A stretch of DNA of 64,000 nt from assembly GCF_001625655.1 (NCBI RefSeq), contig NZ_AUYB01000111.1, positions 29,357 to 93,356 on the forward strand. The letters run 5' to 3'. The notes below the pieces were generated by a model. That model saw only the letters and a list, made by a program, of their open reading frames with translations, did not search any database and was not told the DNA's origin. This DNA is from Pseudoalteromonas luteoviolacea DSM 6061. GTDB taxonomy: Bacteria > Pseudomonadota > Gammaproteobacteria > Enterobacterales > Alteromonadaceae. Shown here piece after piece: positions 54,814-63,903 of this stretch (its first letter is position 1; each line of letters starts with the position of its first letter). A program made the position numbers and the translations under genes.

Positions 54814-54989
54814 AGTTACCCGCCTTAAGTCCAATTCATTTGGTGTCTTTTTCCTATGTGTGTATTAAAAAGAAAGAATATGGATCAAATGTGGAACAAA
54901 ACCAGAAAAAAGGGTAATTGCAATTACACTATATTACACAGTAACGAATTTGCGCTGCCGAATGAGCCTTTCGGTTAAGTCATCCCCAT
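54814..54989. other. Promoter region with 14-bp palindrome
   Basis: GTAATTGCAATTAC (54914-54927) is a perfect palindrome about 100 bp upstream of the small protein/regulator pair; on the minus strand it is followed by CCCTTTTTT, so it may instead be a terminator. Nothing else seen. Confidence 0.4.
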
Positions 54990-55022
54990 AAAAAGAAAAA
55001 CCAGCTCAATTGAGCTGGTTTA
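54990..55022 (-). terminator. Terminator downstream of SNF2 helicase gene
   Basis: The palindrome AACCAGCTCAA / TTGAGCTGGTT is followed on the minus strand by TTTCTTTTT. It lies about 115 bases after the helicase stop. Confidence 0.75.
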
Positions 55023-55138
55023 TTACAAAAAACGTAACGTAATTAATAAGGGGAAATCAACATGCGCCCATTGTTTAACTGCTTTAACAACGTGCATTAA
55101 AGTAGACCTCGGCCTTTTTTAAAAGTTCAAAATTATTT

Positions 55139-58100
55139 TTAACTTTTTATTAGTTCCAGCATTTGTGCTTCATTAAACTCACTCAACTTGACACCTGCGT
55201 CAGCAAACAACGCATCTACCAGTGCTTGTTTATCCTTTTGCATCTGAAACACTTTTTGTTCTATCGAGTTTGCGACAATCAATTTATATACAAAGACAGG
55301 CTTATCTTGGCCAATTCTATAAGCGCGATCGGTGGCCTGATTTTCGACGGCAGGATTCCACCACGGGTCAAAATGAATAACCGTATCAGCTTGAGTCAGG
55401 TTTAATCCTGTGCCTCCGGCTTTTAGCGAAATTAAAAATACATCCACTTCGCCTTCGGTAAATCTAGCAATGGCTTTGTCACGCTGCCTAGTCTGCCCGG
55501 TCAGCATTGTGAAAGGGATGTGCTGTGCTTCACAAAGTGAAGCAATCATATCTAGCACAGTAGTGAACTGGCTGAATATGATGATTTTACGGCCTTCCTT
55601 TAACAGAATGGGTAAATGCTCACCTAGCCACTTAAACTTCGCACTTTGTTGATACTCAGTTTCTTTATCCACAAGACCTGGGTGACAACAAATCTGTCTA
55701 AGCTTCAATAAGGCGTCCAAAAATGCCAGCTTACTGCTTTCAACACCTTGCTCTTTAAAAAGGTCTATCAGACTTGATTCCACTTGATTTTGAACGTGCT
55801 GATAAAGTGCGGCTTGCTCAGAACTAAATTCGAGCTTTTTAATTAGCTCTGTTTTGGCTGGCAATTCACGGACTACTTCAGACTTTGTTCTGCGCAGAAT
55901 AAAAGGAGCAATCAAAGATTGTAATTCCTTAGCTTTACGACTGTCTCGCTCTTTCTCAATAGGCACTTGGAAGTGTTGCTTAAATTGCTGCTTAGTACCC
56001 AATACATCGGGCATTACAAAGTCTAATAAAGACTTTAGCTCCATCAAGTTGTTTTCAACTGGCGTACCACTTAAACACAATTTAAACTCGGCAGACAGTT
56101 GCTTCACGCATTTGGAAATTTGCGCAGTTTCATTTTTGATGTATTGCGCTTCATCTAGCACAATAGAGTCAAAATGAAGCTCAGAGTAGTACGCTAAATC
56201 ACGTTTTAACAGCGGGTAAGTCGTGATAATGAAACGTGCTTGAGAAACTTGGTTTAGCTGTTTATCTCGGTTGCTGCCATGTACAGTTAAAACAGGCAAA
56301 TGAGGAGCAAATCTTTTAAATTCATTTTGCCAATTACCAACTAACGACGTAGGGCAAACTATCAGAGAAGGCTTGGTAACCAATGTATTGTGCTGAGAGA
56401 TAAAATACGCAATAACTTGTAAGGTTTTCCCAAGTCCCATATCGTCAGCTAAAATTCCACCTAACTGATGTCTATTCAAAAACTTCAGCCAGTTAACGCC
56501 CTGCAATTGATAATCTCGTAATGTAAACCTCTCGTGACTACCGCCCAACAAAGAGACGTCTTGACTAACAGGCTTATTTAACTCTTCAAGGTAATCGAGA
56601 AGGCGCTCGTCCGTTGATACACTCTCTATTGCGTCTAGCTCGAACAGTTTCTTAGCGTAAGAAAGCGGGAACTTAAATTGGGAGCTAGATAAGTAATAGC
56701 TGAACCTAGATTTCAACAGCAGCAATTCTTCATATATCTCTTTTGAGATAGCATAGTGTTGCTCAGCAATTTGAACATACTGAAACACATTTGCGATAGA
56801 ATTAACTTCATGGCTTTGTACTTTATCCCAGTCAAGCAAAATGAGTTTATCATCAAACATCACCTTACCAATCACATGATGCTTTTTATCACGTTTTAAC
56901 TGTAAGGTGACTTTAGGAACCTGTACTTTTTTGCTCTGTTGAATTTCATCAACCTGCCACATTTTTCTCTGCAGGTAAGGTCTCACCTCGCAGTTATACC
57001 AATGGTAAGCTACTTCGTCTTCCACGGGTAATCTGAACCCGTCACTCTGTGCTTCAAAGCCTAGTCCAAGTAACATTTTCTCGCAGCGATTGAGCTGCTT
57101 TTCAGTTGAGTACTTTGTTTGCGAGTCGTATAAAGACAAAGCTAAATGCTTAAACTCACCGTCTGTCACTCCCAATTTGGCAACAAGCTTATTTTTATCA
57201 AGTAACTTTTCATACCCAGACGGAGGCGGAATAACGTTATCTGCAAACACATCTTGAAAGCGCTTAATTACGGCTTCGATTTTGTCTTTTTGTATGCTCG
57301 GCATAGTTTGCAAGTGGGCTATTTCTGACGCGCTCAATTCAGACTCAATTCTGCCCAATAGCATTTTTTCGGTATCCAGGTAAACAGGCGGGTCAGACTT
57401 AATCAATAACCACTGTTCGACGTCTGTTAGTTTGCTTTCTAACTTAAATGTGTCTTTTTCGGTCTTCCAAGTGAAATCTAAATGTTGCATGTGGCCAAAC
57501 TGCAAAGGCTTACGGCTATTACCAAAAAAGCAGCGCTTGGTTGCCACAAGCTGTTGCAATGCAGCGAACCCCCAGCTGCCTGATAGCTCGAAATGGCCAG
57601 GTGTATTCTGAGAGCGAACCCAGCTAAACAATCGATAATCGCTTTCTAATATGTCTTTAGGCGGGACGTGCGCGTTTAATTGCTTTTCAGTTAGTGCACG
57701 CCCTAGCGGGTAATGTCCGTCAGGTTTGTGAGGAGACATCTTTGGATTAAGCAACAGCTCGTTACCCCTGTGCTCCAACACAAAAAGCAACACGTTGGCT
57801 GCATCCAAATCAGTTGCCTGCTGTAACAAAGAAAGTTCGTTGAACCAATCGTTGACGATAAACGATTCACCGAATCCGCCTGAATGGTCGACTTTGAGTT
57901 TCAGTAATACAGCTGCAATATGGCGACATTTGGCGTTATTAGAGCATGAGCATTGCGCTTCTACAGACGGTGTGCCTTTTACTTGCTCTATTTTTATATG
58001 TTGGGTAAAGGTATTGCCAAAATTCCCCATTACCTGTGCATCAATTCGCGAAAAGTCTTCGCTATGTTCTAAAAAACAGATCTGATCATCATTCAGGTAC

Positions 58101-58237
58101 TCTTTCGCCTTGGCCAACATGGCAGAACTAAAGTACTGCTTAAGAAAGCGCTCTGACAAAGGGAACTGAGAAGACTGTTCCTGTTTAATTTCTTCAAATA
58201 AAGCTAATAGCTGCTCTTTAGATAACTGCGAGGACAT
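55139..58237 (-). CDS. SNF2-family helicase with SWIM zinc finger
   Basis: The 1032-residue protein has a SWIM zinc finger near residue 95-110 (CSCSNNAKCRHIAAVLL) and a long middle region. The C-terminal half is a SNF2/HepA ATPase: LADDMGLGKTLQVIAYF (Walker A), LDEAQYIKN (DEAQ box), LSGTPVENNLMELKSLLDF, IFSQFTTVLDMI, LISLKAGGTGLNLTQAD and RAYRIGQDKPV. Such proteins remodel nucleoprotein complexes and are implicated in transcription recycling or repair. The start has no strong ribosome-binding site. Confidence 0.93.
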   Translation of the reverse strand: MSSQLSKEQLLALFEEIKQEQSSQFPLSERFLKQYFSSAMLAKAKEYLNDDQICFLEHSEDFSRIDAQVMGNFGNTFTQHIKIEQVKGTPSVEAQCSCSNNAKCRHIAAVLLKLKVDHSGGFGESFIVNDWFNELSLLQQATDLDAANVLLFVLEHRGNELLLNPKMSPHKPDGHYPLGRALTEKQLNAHVPPKDILESDYRLFSWVRSQNTPGHFELSGSWGFAALQQLVATKRCFFGNSRKPLQFGHMQHLDFTWKTEKDTFKLESKLTDVEQWLLIKSDPPVYLDTEKMLLGRIESELSASEIAHLQTMPSIQKDKIEAVIKRFQDVFADNVIPPPSGYEKLLDKNKLVAKLGVTDGEFKHLALSLYDSQTKYSTEKQLNRCEKMLLGLGFEAQSDGFRLPVEDEVAYHWYNCEVRPYLQRKMWQVDEIQQSKKVQVPKVTLQLKRDKKHHVIGKVMFDDKLILLDWDKVQSHEVNSIANVFQYVQIAEQHYAISKEIYEELLLLKSRFSYYLSSSQFKFPLSYAKKLFELDAIESVSTDERLLDYLEELNKPVSQDVSLLGGSHERFTLRDYQLQGVNWLKFLNRHQLGGILADDMGLGKTLQVIAYFISQHNTLVTKPSLIVCPTSLVGNWQNEFKRFAPHLPVLTVHGSNRDKQLNQVSQARFIITTYPLLKRDLAYYSELHFDSIVLDEAQYIKNETAQISKCVKQLSAEFKLCLSGTPVENNLMELKSLLDFVMPDVLGTKQQFKQHFQVPIEKERDSRKAKELQSLIAPFILRRTKSEVVRELPAKTELIKKLEFSSEQAALYQHVQNQVESSLIDLFKEQGVESSKLAFLDALLKLRQICCHPGLVDKETEYQQSAKFKWLGEHLPILLKEGRKIIIFSQFTTVLDMIASLCEAQHIPFTMLTGQTRQRDKAIARFTEGEVDVFLISLKAGGTGLNLTQADTVIHFDPWWNPAVENQATDRAYRIGQDKPVFVYKLIVANSIEQKVFQMQKDKQALVDALFADAGVKLSEFNEAQMLELIKS

Positions 58238-58356
58238 TATTTAACAAGTAAAAAGACGTAAAAGACCAGTATATGAAATTACGGATTTGAGCTAAAGAGG
58301 CAATTTACACAAAATTACGAAAATTTGACTGGTTGGAGGTCAAAAAGAGAGAAGTA

Positions 58357-58376
58357 TGGCCTAGGTACCTAGGCCA
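58357..58376. other. Candidate parS centromere palindrome
   Basis: TGGCCTAGGTACCTAGGCCA is a perfect 20-bp palindrome, 7 bases past the parB stop. A single strong palindrome downstream of parB is where plasmid P1/F-type systems place their centromere. It lacks a T run on either strand, so it is unlikely to be a terminator. Confidence 0.6.
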
Positions 58377-58383
58377 AAACAAA

Positions 58384-59349
58384 CTAGTTAAAACTACTTA
58401 ACAACTTTTGCAATTGTTCTAACCTTTTATCTGTCAGCACTTTATCGTCAATCTTCACTGTAACAGCACCAGAGTTTACGCTTCTTTGTACTTTGACAAA
58501 CTTATTTTCTAACAAACATTCATTTCGGTTCGAAGCTTCTAACTCAAATGTTGTTAGATACTTTGTGATCGCGATGGCGCGTTTTTCATCACTCATATCT
58601 TCATTTTCTAGCACATCAGCAGAATACTCTGCGACCTTTTGAGCAAACGCTTCAGGGCGTTCTTTCATCGCTACAATTAACTTTTTGGCCACTTCACGAC
58701 CCAAATGGTTAGGTGTTGGGTACATCAAAACAACTTGCCTATCAATTTGCTCAAATGCTTTGATAGCATCAGCAATTGCAGTGTGAGATACACCCTCAAT
58801 AGCTGCAATCTCTCTATATGATCCCTTTTTGCCAGACTCTTGTAGCTTATTACGTGTCTGTACATACGCCTTGCCAAGCTCCCATAAACTCGGTGCGATA
58901 TACTGGTCTGAAGACACAGCTAATGCTTTTGCATCTTCTTCAGTGAAATCTTCTGAACTAAACACCACATAATCAGCCTTTGCCAGTAGGCAAGCTTTAC
59001 GGCGTCTCGAACCTGATAGTACAACAAGCGATGACCCGTTTTTCCAACACAAAGCAGGGTGCATATTTTTACCATCAGATTTGATCGCTGGTAAAATATC
59101 GGCAACTGACTTTTTATTTAACAATGACTGCTCTCGGCGGTTTTTTCCGAATACGGTTGTTTTTGCTTCAATATCGTTGAATGAGATCACTTCACAGATC
59201 AGCTTGATCTGCCTATTAGGATCGCTTGGGGCCGGCATGGTAACTTCTTGACCAACCGAAGCTTGTCCTAATAAATCGTCTAGACTACTACTTTCTACAG
59301 GTGTTGAAAAAGGGTCTATTCTTGTATCGTTTTTACGTTTTCTAGCCAT
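58384..59349 (-). CDS. parB: Partition protein ParB
   Basis: ParB binds the centromere parS and stimulates ParA. The 321-residue protein has an N-terminal ParB/Spo0J-like nuclease-fold region with SGSRRRKACLLAKAD, then a helix-turn-helix (YREIAAIEGVSHTAIADAIK) of the large P1/F-type ParB/SopB class. The C-terminal part should dimerise and bind DNA. It follows parA by 16 bases in the same operon. A perfect palindrome lies just downstream. Confidence 0.9.
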   Translation of the reverse strand: MARKRKNDTRIDPFSTPVESSSLDDLLGQASVGQEVTMPAPSDPNRQIKLICEVISFNDIEAKTTVFGKNRREQSLLNKKSVADILPAIKSDGKNMHPALCWKNGSSLVVLSGSRRRKACLLAKADYVVFSSEDFTEEDAKALAVSSDQYIAPSLWELGKAYVQTRNKLQESGKKGSYREIAAIEGVSHTAIADAIKAFEQIDRQVVLMYPTPNHLGREVAKKLIVAMKERPEAFAQKVAEYSADVLENEDMSDEKRAIAITKYLTTFELEASNRNECLLENKFVKVQRSVNSGAVTVKIDDKVLTDKRLEQLQKLLSSFN

Positions 59350-59365
59350 GTTTAAGCCTGTATTT

Positions 59366-60595
59366 TTAGTCTAAGCTTGATTGAGTTGAAGCCCAATTCG
59401 AGCGGATAAGCATTTCTAATTCATCAACCACGTCTTTTATGTTTTCTTGTGATTTTAATAAAGATTCTCTACTCGCCAATGAGTCTGACGTTTTTTGGTC
59501 AAAAATGGTATTAAATGACGAAGAGCTGGCGGTAATCGCTGAACTATGGTTTATTGGATAACTCATTACCTGCCTTCCAAATGCAGTTCTGACATCCTTA
59601 ACAATATCCCGCTGTGAATGATTTCCTTTTACGTAGTTTGTCACCAAAAACTGCATAAAATCCCATCCTTCATGCCCGAGTGCAGCAACCGTATGATAAA
59701 TTTCGCCTAATCGCTTGAGGTATTTATTGTTTGCATCGAAATCTACTGCCTCAGGATGTACAGGAATTAACATCGCTGTAGAGGCCATCAGAGCATTGTA
59801 AAACATGAAATTCAATGAAGGCGCCGTATCTATCAATATTATATCAAACTCGTCTTGTACGGGCTCTATGACGCGCTCCTTCAGCTTATGATAGTGTCGC
59901 GTATTATCATATCCTGAAGATTCTTTTAGTTCAGTAGCAGTCTCATGTTCAAAATAAAAATCATCCATGCCAGAAGGTAGAATTCTTATATTAGGTATGT
60001 GTGTACTTTGGAACGAGTCAGACACAAGCTGTGACCAAGTTTCACCTTCTTCTAGTTCGATACAATCCCTCATCAAATCACCAACTGTTATGGGATCGTG
60101 TTCATTTGAGGGGAAGAAACTGGACGAAGATCCTTGTGGATCTAAATCAATAATACCGATTCTATACCTTTTGATATTGGTGGTTGCCAACGCAGCAGCT
60201 AAGTTAACTAGCGACGTTGTTTTACCGCAGCCTCCTTTTAAGCTGTTGATGACAATCACCTGTAATTTATCTTGTTCAGATCTATGATCAGCACTGATCC
60301 CTAGTGTGTCTGCCATAGCAAATATATTACTTAGCGTGTACGCATAGTGCCCATTTGCACCTTTTTGAATACTTAGGTGATCAAAGTCGCCTTGATCGTG
60401 GCGTCTTTTAAGCGTTCTATTATTTACACCTAAGAGGTCAGCTGCTGCTTTTTGGGTATATGTACGAAGTTCTTTATCTTCAGACTTTAGATGTGCACGA
60501 TAATGTTGTATTCGTCCTTCTAAAGATTTTTCTGCGACTTCAGCTGTTGCTTTCAACAATTTGTAAGTAGAAAGAGCATTGCTATTGATAGACAT
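59366..60595 (-). CDS. parA: Partition ATPase ParA (type Ia)
   Basis: The protein is 409 residues from MSINSNALSTYKL. An N-terminal helix-turn-helix (YTQKAAADLLGVNNRTLKRR) marks the type Ia ParA/SopA class that represses its own operon. The deviant Walker A is LKGGCGKTTSLVNLAAAL, with DLDPQGSSSSFF and IILIDTAPSLNFMFYNAL. AAGGA lies 8 bases before the ATG at 60595; the longer frame to 60658 is not used. It is divergent from the origin and Rep gene. A large ParA of this type indicates a low-copy, plasmid-derived replicon. Confidence 0.93.
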   Translation of the reverse strand: MSINSNALSTYKLLKATAEVAEKSLEGRIQHYRAHLKSEDKELRTYTQKAAADLLGVNNRTLKRRHDQGDFDHLSIQKGANGHYAYTLSNIFAMADTLGISADHRSEQDKLQVIVINSLKGGCGKTTSLVNLAAALATTNIKRYRIGIIDLDPQGSSSSFFPSNEHDPITVGDLMRDCIELEEGETWSQLVSDSFQSTHIPNIRILPSGMDDFYFEHETATELKESSGYDNTRHYHKLKERVIEPVQDEFDIILIDTAPSLNFMFYNALMASTAMLIPVHPEAVDFDANNKYLKRLGEIYHTVAALGHEGWDFMQFLVTNYVKGNHSQRDIVKDVRTAFGRQVMSYPINHSSAITASSSSFNTIFDQKTSDSLASRESLLKSQENIKDVVDELEMLIRSNWASTQSSLD

Positions 60596-60903
60596 ACTAA
60601 TATTCCTTAACTTGATACTTATTATTATAATGTCCATTAAATAAAAGGTAAACACCAAAAAAGCATGACATCATAAAAAACTATTTAAAAAATCTTGCTT
60701 AAAGTTTAAATAAGGAGATTAGATATGGTTAAATATAAAGGTATATAAGGTTAAAGAGCTCAGATAATAGTTTATCTTATTGTTTTATAAAGTTTTTAGC
60801 AAAATCTTTAGATCAAGGAAATACGTGGTAAAGATCAGATCTTTAAGTACTAATAGATCAAAAAAATACTAACTAAATATTGGTCAGTTAAGATAGTAAC
60901 AAC

Positions 60904-60912
60904 TTATCAACA
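60904..60912 (+). other. DnaA-box-like site
   Basis: TTATCAACA differs at one position from TTATCCACA. Confidence 0.5.
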
Positions 60913-60969
60913 GAGTTATAAACAATTTGTGTGGTTAAGATCGAATTTATACTAACTTGATCTGGTTAG

Positions 60970-60978
60970 ATATCCACA
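60970..60978 (+). other. DnaA-box-like site
   Basis: ATATCCACA differs at one position from TTATCCACA. Confidence 0.5.
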
Positions 60979-61063
60979 AACTTTTAAAAAGTACAGCCAA
61001 TAAGTTAATAAAGATCAGATCTATACCATGAATAGATCTGATCTTTACTAATTTCCAAAGTAT

Positions 61064-61072
61064 TTATACACA
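61064..61072 (+). other. DnaA box
   Basis: TTATACACA matches TTWTNCACA exactly and lies inside the iteron region. Confidence 0.6.
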
Positions 61073-61303
61073 AACCCTTTCATATAATGCCTAAATAGAT
61101 AGTTTTTGAGCTGAAAACAAAGCCAAAAGGACTGAATTCTTGTACATGTACGTAAAATATTGATCTGAGAACAGGCCAAAGTTAGTAAAAAATTGATCTG
61201 AAGAAAAACTTGAGAACAGATCAATTTTTTACTAACTTAATCATTTAACTTTTCTCTTTGAATGTGTTGTTATTAGCTGTCGAAAGAATCTGGAAGTAAA
61301 ATA

Positions 61304-62518
61304 ATGAACCGCAAGGTAAACATCTCTGTTGACAATCTACCCGACTCACTTCGAGGGCAAATCCACGGAGTAGAAAGTGCTATCGACAATGAAAGCTTGG
61401 CACTGTTTACAGACAACAAAGATGTAAGAATTTCTTTAGAAAATACAAATCATGGACTTAGAGCCTACTCAAATACTTTCAATCATTATGACCTATGGGG
61501 AAGGTTTGTACGATCTGGTCATAAAAAGCTGCCATTAGAAGAAGCGCCAAAAAAGACAATTATTACTCGTAGAATTTCTGAAAAAGTAGATGGGATTCTT
61601 TATGATGGTGAAATTAAGATAACACCAGCTGTTGTTAGTAGTAAAAAAGATGGTGAAGAAACAGAGTTTTTAGTTTGGCCATCTGATAGAGAAGAAAAAG
61701 TAGAGCGTGCACTGATACGACTTGCTTCAAAGGGTAAGATTGTAAAAATAAATTTTAAGTCCGGTATTCAATATGCCGTTATTTTTTCAATGAATGAATT
61801 GGCTCAAGAGCTTAAAGCTGTTGGCCAATCGATGCCATATCCGCAGATAAAAGAATCTTTAGAAGCACTTCAAGGTTCTAAGCTTTCGTTTAAATATCGT
61901 GCAACAGACACTAAAAATAGTGATGTTGATGATTCATTTTATGAATCAAACATGAACTTTTTATCATCTTTGCATTTTAGTGGAAAGAAAGGACAGGGCG
62001 GCAATATTAAATGCGTTGCGTGTTTAAATGCTTTTGTTCATAACATGATCGATAATTTAGAGTATAAGGGTTATTACTTCAACAGTGCACAAGAGTTAAA
62101 ACGTGGTCTATCGCGTTGGATGATGTTGAGATTGTATCACTTGTGGCGTTATGCGGCTCCTGGAAAAACATACCATTTTAGACTTTTATCAATTATGGAA
62201 AAGTATGGTTCAATATACTCCTCCGATGAAATTACAGATAATAAATTGAAAGCACTTCGTCGTGATATGACGACGACAATGAAGGACTTAATCGAAAAAG
62301 GGGCGATTTCAGAATATAACATTTCAAACGTTAAAGATGATCAAACTGGAAAAATCATCGATTATGTATATGAAATGCACCCATCTGCACAATTTTGTGA
62401 AGAAATTCTTGCTCTTAACAAGCATAACAAACGCATTGAAATACAAGGCGGTAAAAGACTTGTTGAAGACGCTGAAATTATTGACGAAGATATCTTAGAA
62501 GAAATCGTTAAAAAGTAG
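61304..62518 (+). CDS. Plasmid-type replication initiator protein
   Basis: The 404-residue protein lies directly right of the iteron region with GGAAG before its ATG. It has segments that resemble the winged-helix repeats of iteron-binding initiators (VERALIRLASKGKIVKINFK, YPQIKESLEALQGSKLSFKY, LKALRRDMTTTMKDLIEKGA). I cannot place it surely in the TrfA, Rep_3 or another family. Its position between ParAB and Tus, and the surrounding iterons, make an initiator role very likely. It is not RctB, which is longer. Confidence 0.8.
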   Translation: MNRKVNISVDNLPDSLRGQIHGVESAIDNESLALFTDNKDVRISLENTNHGLRAYSNTFNHYDLWGRFVRSGHKKLPLEEAPKKTIITRRISEKVDGILYDGEIKITPAVVSSKKDGEETEFLVWPSDREEKVERALIRLASKGKIVKINFKSGIQYAVIFSMNELAQELKAVGQSMPYPQIKESLEALQGSKLSFKYRATDTKNSDVDDSFYESNMNFLSSLHFSGKKGQGGNIKCVACLNAFVHNMIDNLEYKGYYFNSAQELKRGLSRWMMLRLYHLWRYAAPGKTYHFRLLSIMEKYGSIYSSDEITDNKLKALRRDMTTTMKDLIEKGAISEYNISNVKDDQTGKIIDYVYEMHPSAQFCEEILALNKHNKRIEIQGGKRLVEDAEIIDEDILEEIVKK

Positions 62519-62575
62519 CTTTTATAAGGGCAGTTAATTATGTTAAATAGACCGTCCTTATATTTTACTTGATAC

Positions 62576-63445
62576 TTAGTCTAAATTTTCTAAATATATG
62601 CGCTCAATTAAGTAACTGTAATCCTTTTTTCGAACATCTATATTTGAAGCATTATAATTCGGCAATTCTCCAATCTTTGTTTCTTTTTGTGGATTTAGCA
62701 ATATAAATGGAAGTGCTCCACTAACGTGGTATCTATTTTTTGCTGTAAATCTAACATTTACTTCAGGGGTTACTCTAGTAGGTCTTTTTATACGAAGTTT
62801 GCTCTTTTCACTAAGACTTCCAACTCTTATCTTTTCTGATTCAACGATTTGAAACCAGCTTTGTTGGTCAATTACACGCGGATTCGAATACCCTGAAGAT
62901 TTATGTAGCATTTCTAGTGCTGCTTTTTTCGATAATGTCATTGAAGAGTGTTTTTTCATCCAGGTAAAACGAACAGAATAGGGGATAGCATCTTCAAAAT
63001 GAATTTTTCGATAAGCCGCTAACGTAATTAAATTAGGAATTGCATTGTGAACAGCTTCGAAACGAGCGTCATTATTGTTTATTTCGAGAATGGTTTCTTT
63101 AAAGGCCTGTTTTGCTTTGTTAACATCGAGGATTCGAGACTTTAATTTCAATTCTGGATCGTTTATTAAAATTATACCTGGATGCCTAGTTAGCACTTTT
63201 CCACTTTTTTTGTCGTCTACAAATAAGTCTTGATACCCTGATAAGCATTTTTTTAATGCAAGTTCTCCGGAAAATTTTTCTACAACGATATTTTCTGGGG
63301 CTTTTTTTTCGTCTTCTTCGGTAATTTTGGGTAAGGAAAAATAATGACTATCGACTATTTCACCGGATTCTATCTCCTCACAGAGAAGAGATAGCTGATT
63401 ATTTAGATAGTCAAAACTACTTCTTAAATTAAATTTAGTACTCAT
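62576..63445 (-). CDS. tus: Tus-like replication terminus-binding protein
   Basis: The 289-residue protein aligns by eye along its length with E. coli Tus (309 residues): FSLPKITEEDE, HNAIPNLITLAAYRKIHF, RFTWMKKH, SKLRIKRPTRVTPEVNV and IGELPNYNASNID correspond in order to Tus segments. Tus binds Ter DNA and stops replication forks arriving from one side. The gene is convergent with rep. A Ter-like site lies 12 bases upstream of its start, as TerB does for E. coli tus, which would give autoregulation. Confidence 0.88.
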   Translation of the reverse strand: MSTKFNLRSSFDYLNNQLSLLCEEIESGEIVDSHYFSLPKITEEDEKKAPENIVVEKFSGELALKKCLSGYQDLFVDDKKSGKVLTRHPGIILINDPELKLKSRILDVNKAKQAFKETILEINNNDARFEAVHNAIPNLITLAAYRKIHFEDAIPYSVRFTWMKKHSSMTLSKKAALEMLHKSSGYSNPRVIDQQSWFQIVESEKIRVGSLSEKSKLRIKRPTRVTPEVNVRFTAKNRYHVSGALPFILLNPQKETKIGELPNYNASNIDVRKKDYSYLIERIYLENLD

Positions 63446-63456
63446 AGAACTAATAC

Positions 63457-63470
63457 GTATGATGTGTTCC
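63457..63470 (+). promoter_or_regulatory. Ter-like site 1, upstream of tus
   Basis: GTATGATGTGTTCC, 12 bp upstream of the tus-like start. It shares GTATG-TGT with the E. coli Ter core GTATGTTGTAACTA and with three more copies to the right. Confidence 0.65.
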
Positions 63471-63549
63471 TATGATTATAGCTAAATAACTGACTTATTA
63501 CCAATTTTGTGGCTTTTACTATCTTATTTAATCTTAATGCATTAGAGAA

Positions 63550-63563
63550 AGAACACATCATGC
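63550..63563 (-). promoter_or_regulatory. Ter-like site 2, inverted
   Basis: On the minus strand GCATGATGTGTTCT, in the orientation opposite to the other three copies. Confidence 0.6.
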
Positions 63564-63685
63564 CTTTTGTTATTGATAGAGTAATTTATTAATTTAATTG
63601 AGATATCCAATATTTACTCAGTCCATTGTGTGCTTAATTAATTAAATTTTACTTATTCATTACTATGTGAATATTTATCATTAAT

Positions 63686-63700
63686 GTATGATGTGTTCTT
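63686..63700 (+). promoter_or_regulatory. Ter-like site 3
   Basis: GTATGATGTGTTCTT, same orientation as sites 1 and 4. Confidence 0.65.
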
Positions 63701-63792
63701 TATATATTATCAATTTAAGTTTTCTTTTTCTACTTTGCCGTGAATTATTAAAGTTATATTCTCCTTGGTAAAAAAGTTCATAGGCAATATCT

Positions 63793-63848
63793 TTACTTGG
63801 TTACTTGGTTACTTGGTTACTTGGTTACTTGGTTACTTGGTTACTTGG
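63793..63848. repeat. Seven tandem copies of an 8-bp repeat
   Basis: TTACTTGG is repeated seven times without change between Ter-like sites 3 and 4. It lies in non-coding DNA and is likely variable in copy number. Confidence 0.95.
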
Positions 63849-63887
63849 TATGAAATAAAGAATAAACTAAACCGTTGAATATCAATA

Positions 63888-63903
63888 GTATGATGTGTTC
63901 CTT
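63888..63903 (+). promoter_or_regulatory. Ter-like site 4
   Basis: GTATGATGTGTTCCTT, same orientation as sites 1 and 3. No gene is seen in 63446-64000; the stretch holds only these sites and the 8-bp repeat. Confidence 0.65.

Larger units (their letters stand above)
60810..61236. other. Replication origin with about nine 19-bp iterons
   Basis: Sites fitting AGATC-N7-TACTAAC lie on the plus strand at 60810 (weak), 60837 (one base short), 60855, 60938, 61012 (weak), 61034 and 61218, and on the minus strand at 61148 and 61181. Most carry GATC, so Dam methylation could matter. They lie between parA and rep in AT-rich DNA, as expected of an iteron-controlled origin. The last three are nearest the rep start and may also repress rep. 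Confidence 0.8.

Noticed and set aside
61304..62518. RctB-type initiator of Vibrio second chromosomes
   Set aside because: The protein is about 404 residues rather than about 650, and I see no RctB-like motifs; it looks like a plasmid-type initiator.
63793..63848. Short repeat as a CRISPR array
   Set aside because: The units are only 8 bp, directly adjacent and without spacers, and no cas gene is present.
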